Assembly (NCBI GenBank): GCA_036269455.1
Contig: DATARS010000203.1
Span: 1-5,427, forward strand
Source: CF-96 sp036269455
GTDB lineage: Bacteria; Chloroflexota; Dormibacteria; Aeolococcales; Aeolococcaceae
Length of the DNA: 5,427 bases
Direction: 5' to 3'
The notes under the pieces were generated by a model. The model did not search any database. It saw nothing but the letters and a program-made list of their open reading frames with translations, and was not told the DNA's origin. Position 1 is the stretch's first letter. Every line of letters starts with the position of its first letter. The position numbers were made by a program, and so were the translations under genes. Below are positions 1 through 5,009 of the stretch, one piece after another.

Positions 1-1833
1 GCATTCGGCGATGGCCGAGAGGGTGCGCAACCCGAGCAGGTCCATCTTGATGAGGCCGAGATCCTCGACGTCATCCTTGTTGAACTGCACCACCACGCGA
101 CCGGGCATGGTGGCGTGCTCCACCGGGGCGACGTCGACGAGCGGCTCGCCGGTGACCAGCATGCCGCCGACGTGGATGCCGAGATGCCGCGGAGTGCCCT
201 CGATCTTCTGCAGCATCTCGACGAATTGCCGCCACGGCAAAGCCGCATCGGGATCATCGGCGTTCACGCCCGCGCTCTCCAAGGCTGACGCAACGTCCAC
301 CATGTACCAACCATCGACCTGCTTGGCGAGCCGGTCGATGAGCGGCTCGGAAAATCCCATCGCCGCGCCCACCTGGCGAATCGCCATGCGCTGCCGGAAG
401 GTGACCACGTTGGCCACCATCCCGGTGCGTTCGGCGCCGTACTTCTCGTAGACGTACTGGAGCACCTCCTCGCGGTGGTCGGTGGAGAAGTCGATGTCGA
501 TGTCGGGCGTGCCCTGGTGGTCCTCGTGCAGGAAGCGCTCGAAGAGGAGGTCGTGAGCCACCGGGTCGACGCGGGTGATGTCGAGCAGGTAGGCGACGAT
601 GCTGTCCGCCGCGCTGCCTCTTCCCTGTCCCGGGATCTGGTGCTCGCGCGCGAATCGCATGATGTCCCAGGTGATCAGGAAGAACTCCGCGAGGTTGGTC
701 TTCTCGATCACCTCGAGCTCACGCTGCAGCCGGGCGGCCACCGTGCGAGTCATCGGCCTGTACCTGCGCTGCACCGACTCCTGGCAGAGGCGATAGAGGA
801 CGGAGAACGGGGTTTCCCCATCCGCTACGGGAAAACCGGGAAAGCGCGACTGGCTGAAGTCAAGGTCGACCTCGCACTGTGAGGCGATGTGGACGGCCAG
901 GGCGAAGGCCTCGGGATGGTCCGGCAGCAGGGCACGCAGCTCCGCCTCGGAACGAAGGTGATGCTCGGCGTTGGGCAGCAGCAGTCCGTGCGCGGCAGCC
1001 GCATCGAGGGTGGTCCGGTGGCGGATGGCGGTGAGCACATCGAGCAGCCGCTTGTCGTCACGATTGGCATGAACTGGCAGCCCGCTGGCGACGAGCGGCA
1101 GGCCGGTGCGCCGGCCGAGCTGGGCTGTCTCAGCCGCCAACCAGGCGTCGCCGGGATGGCGGTGATGGCTGAGGAGCAGGGCGACACGGTCGCGGCCGAA
1201 GAGGTCGCGCAGCTGCTCGGCTCGCCGGGTGGCAGAGTGCCGGTCGCCGCGCACCAGGGCGGTGGCGATGGCGCTCTCGGCACCGCCGGCGAGGACGGTG
1301 CAGCCGTCGAGGTCGGCGGCATCGACGGTGGCCGGCTCACCCTGGGCGAGGCTGGTGGTGGAGGGCAGCCCCGGCCACCCATGGGGGAAGGGACCGGCGG
1401 TGGGGCGGATAGCCACAGCCCGCTCCGGGGGTGGCAGCGTGGGGCGGCGACGGCGGCCCACCGCGGGACCTTGACCGGGGTCGCCATCGGCCGGCCGATC
1501 GAGGCCGCCCAGCCGCAGCAACGGCTGCCCCTTGACGCCGGCGAGCTGTGCTGCGCTGATCGCCCGGGAGATCTGGCGGTAGCCGTCGCGATTGCGGGCG
1601 AGCAGGCGCAGGCGATCGCCGCCCTCGAGGTCGAGGTCGACCCCGATGACAGCGTGGATTCCGGCGGTGCGCGCCGCCTCCATGAAGCCGACCGCACCGT
1701 AGAGGCCGTTGCGATCGCAGAGCCCGAGCGCCTCGATGCCGAGCGCCGCGGCACGGGCGACCAGGGCGCGCGGCGAGGCCGAGCCCTCGAGGAAGGAGTA
1801 GTGGGACCGAGCCGCGAGCTCCGCGAAGGCCAT
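1..1833 (-). CDS. dnaE2: Error-prone DNA polymerase III alpha subunit DnaE2 (5' part; gene continues past the left edge)
   Basis: This is a C-family translesion DNA polymerase, the catalytic member of the SOS mutasome. The frame is open for 611 codons from ATG 1833 to the window edge, against roughly 1000-1100 residues for the family. An N-terminal PHP-like domain begins at residues 5-21 (ELAARSHYSFLEGSASP). The polymerase core follows, with GQGRGSAADSIVAYLLDIT at about 402-420, PDIDIDF at 443-449 and LIKMDLLGLRTL at 594-605. These supply all three expected catalytic aspartates (D446, D448, D598). HLGIHVGGM is also typical of the family. Two in-frame TAG codons at 1840-1845 make ATG 1833 the most upstream start. 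No clear Shine-Dalgarno precedes it. The HxH and DH metal motifs of the PHP domain are replaced (A7-x-R9, D40-R41), so PHP exonuclease activity is unlikely. Residues about 112-152 are a Pro/Arg-rich insert. It lies 118 bp downstream of the imuA'-imuB-DUF6504 unit, which supports DnaE2 over housekeeping DnaE1. Confidence 0.96.
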   Translation of the reverse strand, partial: MAFAELAARSHYSFLEGSASPRALVARAAALGIEALGLCDRNGLYGAVGFMEAARTAGIHAVIGVDLDLEGGDRLRLLARNRDGYRQISRAISAAQLAGVKGQPLLRLGGLDRPADGDPGQGPAVGRRRRPTLPPPERAVAIRPTAGPFPHGWPGLPSTTSLAQGEPATVDAADLDGCTVLAGGAESAIATALVRGDRHSATRRAEQLRDLFGRDRVALLLSHHRHPGDAWLAAETAQLGRRTGLPLVASGLPVHANRDDKRLLDVLTAIRHRTTLDAAAAHGLLLPNAEHHLRSEAELRALLPDHPEAFALAVHIASQCEVDLDFSQSRFPGFPVADGETPFSVLYRLCQESVQRRYRPMTRTVAARLQRELEVIEKTNLAEFFLITWDIMRFAREHQIPGQGRGSAADSIVAYLLDITRVDPVAHDLLFERFLHEDHQGTPDIDIDFSTDHREEVLQYVYEKYGAERTGMVANVVTFRQRMAIRQVGAAMGFSEPLIDRLAKQVDGWYMVDVASALESAGVNADDPDAALPWRQFVEMLQKIEGTPRHLGIHVGGMLVTGEPLVDVAPVEHATMPGRVVVQFNKDDVEDLGLIKMDLLGLRTLSAIAEC

Positions 1834-1867
1834 TGACGGCTACTACTTATTTGTGTAACTATACGGC

Positions 1868-1900
1868 GGTGTGGTGGTCAATCCTGGCAGCCGCCACACC
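1868..1900. repeat. Inverted repeat upstream of dnaE2
   Basis: Arms GGTGTGGTGG (1868-1877) and CCGCCACACC (1891-1900) can pair over ten positions with a single imperfect pair around a 13-nt loop. The imperfect pair is a T-G wobble on the plus strand and a C-A mismatch on the minus strand. It sits about 35 bp before the dnaE2 start and immediately before the TATAGT box. It could be an operator-like palindrome or an RNA hairpin. No T-run follows on the minus strand, so a standard intrinsic terminator is not supported. Confidence 0.45.
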
Positions 1901-1907
1901 CAGCCGG

Positions 1908-1949
1908 ACCGGCCTCCGCCCGCCCCTACCGAGCGGAGGTACGGCCGGT
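1908..1949. repeat. Interrupted GC-rich inverted repeat just after the DUF6504-like gene
   Basis: ACCGGCC-TCCGC (1908-1919) faces GCGGA-GGTAC-GGCCGGT (1933-1949). Twelve base pairs can form around a 13-nt loop with a 5-nt bulge. It begins two bases past the stop codon of the DUF6504-like gene (1952-1954) on the minus strand. That position fits a GC-rich attenuating or terminating hairpin between that gene and dnaE2, but there is no U-tract. In DNA this GC-rich, such structures also arise by chance, so its role is uncertain. Confidence 0.4.
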
Positions 1950-1951
1950 GC

Positions 1952-2200
1952 TCAGTCATAGCGGCGCGACCACGACCATCCCCCCTCGTCGAGGTCTCGG
2001 TACAGCTCGCAGCACTCGCCGCCGGCGAGCAGGCAGCGGAGGTATTCACGATGGATCGGACGCCTCCACCAGTCGGTCTCGACCACCCAGCGGGTGACCA
2101 CGCGCTCGACGCGACGCCAGCCCGTCTCGGTGCGCAGCGCCGTCGGGGTGGCGGGGTCGTCGCCGCGCACCTCGATGGTGCCGTTGAGCAGCTCGGTCAC
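1952..2200 (-). CDS. DUF6504-like small protein of the imuB-dnaE2 locus
   Basis: This 82-residue protein has no signal peptide or membrane segment. Its core W28-R-R-V-E-R-V-V-T-R-W-V..W44-W45-R, then R51-E-Y, then E65-L-Y-R-D, then W75 and a final R-R-Y-D, resembles the small tryptophan-rich DUF6504 proteins annotated beside Y-family polymerase/ImuB genes in actinobacteria. I recognise this from motif memory and did not search for it. The GTG start (2200-2198) overlaps the imuB stop in a GTGA junction, so translation is very probably coupled to imuB. Its biochemical role is unknown. Its position suggests a mutasome accessory factor. The frame ends with TGA at 1954-1952, so it is a complete gene rather than an imuB remnant. 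Confidence 0.75.
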   Translation of the reverse strand: MTELLNGTIEVRGDDPATPTALRTETGWRRVERVVTRWVVETDWWRRPIHREYLRCLLAGGECCELYRDLDEGGWSWSRRYD

Positions 2201-3543
2201 ACGTGCACCCTCGGGCGCGACCAGGGCACCTTGCCCTTCTGCGCAGGCTGGGTCGACGGGCGCGCGTGAAGCCCCTCCCCATCAGCGGCGGCGGCTCTGC
2301 CGCCCTGTGGCGCCTGCTCGGCAGCATCCCCTGGTCCAGGAACGGGTGCCCCCCACGCAAATCGTCTTTCCGGGAGGTCACCGGGGTCGACGGCGAGGCG
2401 GGGGCGGCGCAGCATGGTCTCGCCGTAGCGCCGTTGCAGGCGCCCCGCCGCCGCCAGCACCGCCTCGCGCTGGGCGTCGCCCCCCCTCCAGAGGTCGGCC
2501 TGGCGCCCGGCGGCGCCGCGCAACTCCACCTCGAGGCGGATCGCCGTCACCGGGGCCGACGGATGCACCTCGCCGAGCAGGGCGAGCACAGCCGCCCAGA
2601 GCTCCGCCGAGTTGCCGGCCGGCAGAGGCGGTGGCGCCGTGACGCCCAGGGCCGGCGCAGACTCGAGCTCGAGCACGAGGGTCACCGCCACCGCGACCAG
2701 GGCGCGGTTGCGGAGCTGGTCACCGAGGTCGGTGGCGCAGCGGTGGGCCGCGAAACGGAGCATCTCGAGATCGGCGACGGCGCCGTCGAGCACCACCCGC
2801 TCCACCGCACGGCGAGGGCCGGTGTCGACGACCAGGCCACCGGCGTCCTCGCCACGGCAGTAGCGGTGCAGCACCAGCCCCTCGGCGCCGAACTGGCGCT
2901 GCAGCTCCACCGGGGAGAGGTTGGCGACGGCGCCGAGGCAGTCGAGTCCGAGCGCGGCCAGGCGGGCGCCGATCGCCGGGTCGACGGGGAGCATGCCGAG
3001 CGGCAGCGGGGCGAGAAAGGCGGCCTCGTCTCCGGTCGGGACGCGACGGACGTGGTGTGGTTGGCTGACCAGCGCAGCCATCCGGGCCACGAAGCGGGTG
3101 CTGCCCACCCCGATTGAGGGAAGCCCGCCGTCGAGCGTTTCCACCAGGACGCGGGCGATCGCCGCCGCCCAGTGCCCCTCGTCCTTGAAGACGGCATGGG
3201 TGCCGCTGAGGTCGCAGCAGCTCTCCGCGCCACCCACCTCCACCGCAGGGCTGAGCCGTCCGAGCGCGGCGACGACGTCGGCACGGACCCGTTCGACGTC
3301 TCCCCTCTCGACGCTGATGAAGGCTGCCTGCGGACAGAGCTGCTGAGCCTGGCGGAGCGGCTGACCGGGGCACACACCGGCCGCCGCGGCCGGTGGCGAG
3401 GCGGCGAGCACGGGCAGGCGCAGCGCGGCGTCACCACCGATGACCACCGCCTCCCCACGCAGCTCGGGATGGCGTTGCTGTGCCGCCACCAGGGCGAGGT
3501 GCGGATGGCGAGCGCAGAGGAGCCGCCGCGGTGGGTCAGGCAC
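2197..3543 (-). CDS. imuB: ImuB-type Y-family DNA polymerase homologue (catalytically inactive adaptor)
   Basis: This 448-residue protein is expected to bridge DnaE2, ImuA' and the sliding clamp during SOS translesion synthesis. The Y-family fold is visible: RHPELRGEAVVIGG at 24-37, a palm stretch GAESCCDLSGT at 105-115, PSIGVGSTRFVARMAA at 142-157, a thumb with helix-hairpin-helix character at about 180-232, and a little finger at about 243-345. The acidic DxD of motif I is absent (L-L-C-A-R-H near residues 8-13). The usual DE pair of the palm motif reads A-E. Both losses are as expected for ImuB rather than an active DinB. Q348-A-D-L-W352 is a good clamp-binding motif, placed just after the little finger. 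A Pro/Ala-rich tail of about 50 residues ends in KGKVPWSRPRVHV. The start is GTG 3543, because an in-frame TGA (3552-3550) lies three codons upstream. The gene overlaps the imuA' end by 8 bp and the next gene by 4 bp. Confidence 0.91.
   Translation of the reverse strand: MPDPPRRLLCARHPHLALVAAQQRHPELRGEAVVIGGDAALRLPVLAASPPAAAAGVCPGQPLRQAQQLCPQAAFISVERGDVERVRADVVAALGRLSPAVEVGGAESCCDLSGTHAVFKDEGHWAAAIARVLVETLDGGLPSIGVGSTRFVARMAALVSQPHHVRRVPTGDEAAFLAPLPLGMLPVDPAIGARLAALGLDCLGAVANLSPVELQRQFGAEGLVLHRYCRGEDAGGLVVDTGPRRAVERVVLDGAVADLEMLRFAAHRCATDLGDQLRNRALVAVAVTLVLELESAPALGVTAPPPLPAGNSAELWAAVLALLGEVHPSAPVTAIRLEVELRGAAGRQADLWRGGDAQREAVLAAAGRLQRRYGETMLRRPRLAVDPGDLPERRFAWGAPVPGPGDAAEQAPQGGRAAAADGEGLHARPSTQPAQKGKVPWSRPRVHV
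2488..2502 (-). other. Clamp-binding motif QADLW in imuB
   Basis: The codons encode Q348-A-D-L-W352. This fits the bacterial beta-clamp-binding pentapeptide pattern (Gln, two variable positions with Leu/Asp favoured, then Leu and an aromatic). Mycobacterial-type ImuB carries its clamp motif at a similar place after the little finger. The clamp interaction is inferred, not shown. Confidence 0.65.
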
Positions 3544-4411
3544 TTGTTCTCACAGGGCGAGGCAGATCCTCGCCCTCGCCCGGTCGAAGTGAATTCGACC
3601 GTGCATACCCACTCCTCGCCGCGGCTTGTGCGGCGCCGTCGCTGCGCGACGAATCCCACACCGCTGGGTACGCCACCACCTCGGCGGTCGCGTAGGGGCG
3701 TGGATAGCGGAGCAGCAGCGTGGCGGTGGCGCCGGGAGCATGCAGGCGGCTCTTGGTCACCTCGAGCGCCAGGCGCAGGCCGGTGATGTCACCATGCACC
3801 TCCTGCCACCCCACCGGCGTGCAGGACAGGGTCAGCGATGAGGCGTATGCCAGGGGAGCCGCCGGTGGCGATGGGGCGGCGAGGACGCAGACCGCACGTC
3901 GCCGGTGGACTGCCTCGACCAGGCCATTGAGGGCAGCCTCGAAGCCTGCGTCGGGACAGCGCCCGCGGCCGAGCGCCACCCCCACCCAGGGCGACCCGGC
4001 CACCACCAGGGCGCGGGCCATCGCCAGCCCCTCGCGCCAGCGCCCTTTTCCGGGCAGGACGGCGAGGCAGGTGTCGAGATCGGCGCCGAGGTCGGCAAGG
4101 AAGCCGGGGTCGAGACTGGCGGCGACGTCGACATACACGACGTCACCCTCGCGGCTGGCCCGCGCTGCCAGCGCCTGGAGCAGGGTGAGCCGGCCGCTCA
4201 CCCCCGGTTGCACCGCCTGGATGAGGGTGAGCCGGCCGCGGGGGAGGCCACCGGGAGCGAGGCGGACGTCGAGCGCGGGGATGCCGGTGCCCCAGGAGGC
4301 TCTCTCACCCCCGTCGGGCTCGTCGCCGCGGTGCACAGCCGCACTGCCGTAGCGGCGCTGCAGCCCCGCCACTGTGTCGGCCACCACCCGTCCCCTGGTC
4401 TTGGCGTGCAT
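3536..4411 (-). CDS. imuA': ImuA'-type RecA-like mutasome protein
   Basis: This 291-residue protein is the first gene of the SOS mutagenesis unit. Similarity to the RecA core is clear. Residues 11-29 echo the RecA N-terminal helix (LQRRYG at 17-22). WGTGIPALDVRL then APGGLPRGR (40-60) match the region before the P-loop. VVYVDVAASLDPGFLADLG (91-109) matches RecA's Walker B-side strand and LDP..LG segment. EVTKSRLHAPG (217-227) resembles a RecA core strand. The P-loop itself is degraded (QPGVSGRLTL, 69-78): the invariant Lys and following Thr are Arg and Leu. The RecA catalytic Glu position reads Ala, so ATP hydrolysis is doubtful. The C-terminal ~40 residues are low-complexity. Start ATG 4411 is preceded by AGGAG (4422-4418) with a 6-nt spacer. 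The gene is driven by the LexA-controlled promoter at 4483-4511 and overlaps imuB by 8 bp. It could equally be called imuA or a RecA-like SulA-family protein. Confidence 0.86.
   Translation of the reverse strand: MHAKTRGRVVADTVAGLQRRYGSAAVHRGDEPDGGERASWGTGIPALDVRLAPGGLPRGRLTLIQAVQPGVSGRLTLLQALAARASREGDVVYVDVAASLDPGFLADLGADLDTCLAVLPGKGRWREGLAMARALVVAGSPWVGVALGRGRCPDAGFEAALNGLVEAVHRRRAVCVLAAPSPPAAPLAYASSLTLSCTPVGWQEVHGDITGLRLALEVTKSRLHAPGATATLLLRYPRPYATAEVVAYPAVWDSSRSDGAAQAAARSGYARSNSLRPGEGEDLPRPVRTSA
4182..4239. repeat. Exact 16-nt direct repeat inside imuA'
   Basis: AGGGTGAGCCGGCCGC occurs at 4182-4197 and again at 4224-4239, 42 bp apart, in the same reading frame. In the protein this gives GRLTLIQA (59-66) and GRLTLLQA (73-80), a 14-residue-spaced duplication spanning the degenerate P-loop. 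Confidence 0.8.
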
Positions 4412-4417
4412 CCACCG

Positions 4418-4422
4418 CTCCT
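4418..4422 (-). promoter_or_regulatory. Ribosome binding site of imuA'
   Basis: AGGAG on the minus strand lies six bases before ATG 4411. It is the clearest Shine-Dalgarno of the cassette and fixes the imuA' start. Confidence 0.75.
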
Positions 4423-4454
4423 GGTCGTCGCTCGCCGAACCGCCTCATCGGGGA

Positions 4455-4468
4455 CGAACGCTGGATCG
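4455..4468. promoter_or_regulatory. Second, degenerate LexA box in the imuA' leader
   Basis: CGAAC-GCTG-GATCG matches CGAAC-N4-GTTCG at nine of ten fixed positions (GATCG in place of GTTCG). Its centre is 35 bp from the main box, inside the predicted untranslated leader of imuA'. It could bind a second LexA dimer weakly, or be chance similarity. Confidence 0.35.
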
Positions 4469-4482
4469 CGGTCGGGACGTCG

Positions 4483-4511
4483 ATGATAGCGAACGTATGT
4501 TCGCTGGGCAA
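4483..4511 (-). promoter_or_regulatory. Promoter of imuA'-imuB-DUF6504 operon
   Basis: On the minus strand TTGCCC (4511-4506) and TATCAT (4488-4483) are separated by exactly 17 bp. The -10 box matches TATAAT at five positions and the -35 box matches TTGACA at four. The spacer is occupied by the LexA operator, so repressor binding would exclude RNA polymerase. Transcription would begin near 4476 and leave a leader of about 65 nt before ATG 4411. Confidence 0.68.
4488..4505. promoter_or_regulatory. LexA operator (SOS box)
   Basis: AGCGAACGTATGTTCGCT has perfect 7-bp arms (AGCGAAC/GTTCGCT) around a 4-bp centre. It matches the Gram-positive/actinobacterial SOS box CGAAC-N4-GTTCG in full, including the preferred purine/pyrimidine pattern of the centre. 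It overlaps the last base of the -10 box and fills the spacer of the imuA' promoter. This is the placement expected of a repressor site controlling a DNA-damage-inducible mutasome. Confidence 0.9.
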
Positions 4512-4593
4512 GCCGCCAGCCCTTCCCAGCTGGGCGCGCCACACTCCCCCTCGACAGGTCGCATCGCGACGGCCGTGGGGCACACTGCACTGT

Positions 4594-4974
4594 GTGCAGG
4601 TCACCAGTCAGTGCCGCGTCGACGCACCCGTCGAATGGGTGCGGTCGTTCCTCCTCGCCGGGACCAGCGACGACGACGTGACCGTTGACGGCGACGTGGT
4701 GGAGGTGCGCCAGCGCGACAGCATGATCCACCTGGTGGTGCGCAACACCCTGCGTGCTGACCCGGATGGCGGTACCCAGCTGGATGTCGACGCGCAGCTT
4801 CGCCTGCTCGGCATGGCGCGCATCGTCGGCGGCGTTTTCCGCGGCCGCGTCCGCCGCACCCTGGAGCGCAGCCTCGACCGGCTGCCCACCGCCATCGAGC
4901 AGGCCCTCGCCCAGCACGAGGTGCAGGAAAGCGCCGGCGAAGCGGGCTATCCGGGCGGTACACGCGGGGCATAG
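4594..4974 (+). CDS. Putative SRPBCC/START-fold small protein
   Basis: This 126-residue protein is transcribed divergently from the imu cassette. Its pattern is a first strand and helix (QCRVDAPVEWVRSFLLAG, about 5-22), alternating strands (DDDVTVDGDVVEVRQRD, then HLVVRNTLRADP), GGTQLDVDAQLRLLG, and a long C-terminal helix (about 84-110, RTLERSLDRLPTAIEQAL). This resembles SRPBCC (polyketide cyclase/START-like) ligand-binding domains. The match is by secondary-structure pattern and phrases such as 'dp-GGT-l', not by a catalytic motif, so the family call is moderate and no ligand can be named. The start is GTG 4594. The frame is open back to ATG 4483, but that codon overlaps the imuA' promoter and the extra residues look non-protein-like. 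No strong Shine-Dalgarno is visible (GGGG at 4577-4580 is distant). The last ~15 residues look disordered. Confidence 0.55.
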   Translation: MQVTSQCRVDAPVEWVRSFLLAGTSDDDVTVDGDVVEVRQRDSMIHLVVRNTLRADPDGGTQLDVDAQLRLLGMARIVGGVFRGRVRRTLERSLDRLPTAIEQALAQHEVQESAGEAGYPGGTRGA

Positions 4975-4997
4975 TGGGACGCATGACGTCCACCTCC

Positions 4998-5001
4998 GGA
5001 G
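4998..5001 (+). promoter_or_regulatory. Ribosome binding site deciding start 5010
   Basis: GGAG lies eight bases before ATG 5010. The earlier in-frame candidates, GTG 4974 and ATG 4983, have no comparable site, so 5010 is preferred. Confidence 0.6.
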
Positions 5002-5009
5002 ATGCCCTT

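Larger units (their letters stand above)
1834..1951 (-). promoter_or_regulatory. Structured gap with candidate dnaE2 promoter
   Basis: This 118-bp non-coding gap separates the DUF6504-like gene from dnaE2. An AT-rich patch at 1841-1863 stands out from the GC-rich surroundings. On the minus strand it contains TATAGT (1858-1863), five of six matches to a sigma-70-type -10 box. TTGACC lies at 1876-1881, but its 12-bp spacing is too short for a standard pair and no better -35 box is visible. A start of transcription near 1851 would leave a leader of only about 18 nt with no Shine-Dalgarno. I see no CGAAC-N4-GTTCG operator here. The gap also holds two inverted repeats, listed separately. A private dnaE2 promoter is an inference; read-through from imuA' is equally possible. 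Confidence 0.4.

Noticed and set aside
825..1754. Minus-strand 309-codon frame within dnaE2
   Set aside because: Same strand but wrong frame: Ser/Arg/Pro-rich low-complexity translation, whereas the neighbouring frame encodes DnaE2 without interruption.
889..1836. Plus-strand 315-codon open frame opposite dnaE2
   Set aside because: It is antisense to a frame with unmistakable DnaE2 motifs, has a repetitive Gly/Ala/Glu composition, and matches no family. Long open antisense frames are expected in DNA this GC-rich.
1876..1881. TTGACC as the -35 box of dnaE2
   Set aside because: Only 12 bp separate it from TATAGT, too short for a standard promoter; with 17-bp spacing the downstream hexamer is TTACAC, a poor -10 box.
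2203..3117. Plus-strand 304-codon open frame opposite imuB
   Set aside because: Shadow of imuB; the minus strand carries the Y-family motifs and the overlapping gene junctions.
4525..4540. Palindromes CCCAGCTGGG and GGCGCGCC in the divergent region
   Set aside because: Short GC palindromes common in such DNA, with no known operator match and no clear relation to a start site.
4483..4593. Upstream ATG 4483 as start of the SRPBCC-like gene
   Set aside because: The ATG overlaps the -10 box and SOS operator of imuA', and the added 37 residues lack protein-like pattern; GTG 4594 fits the domain start.
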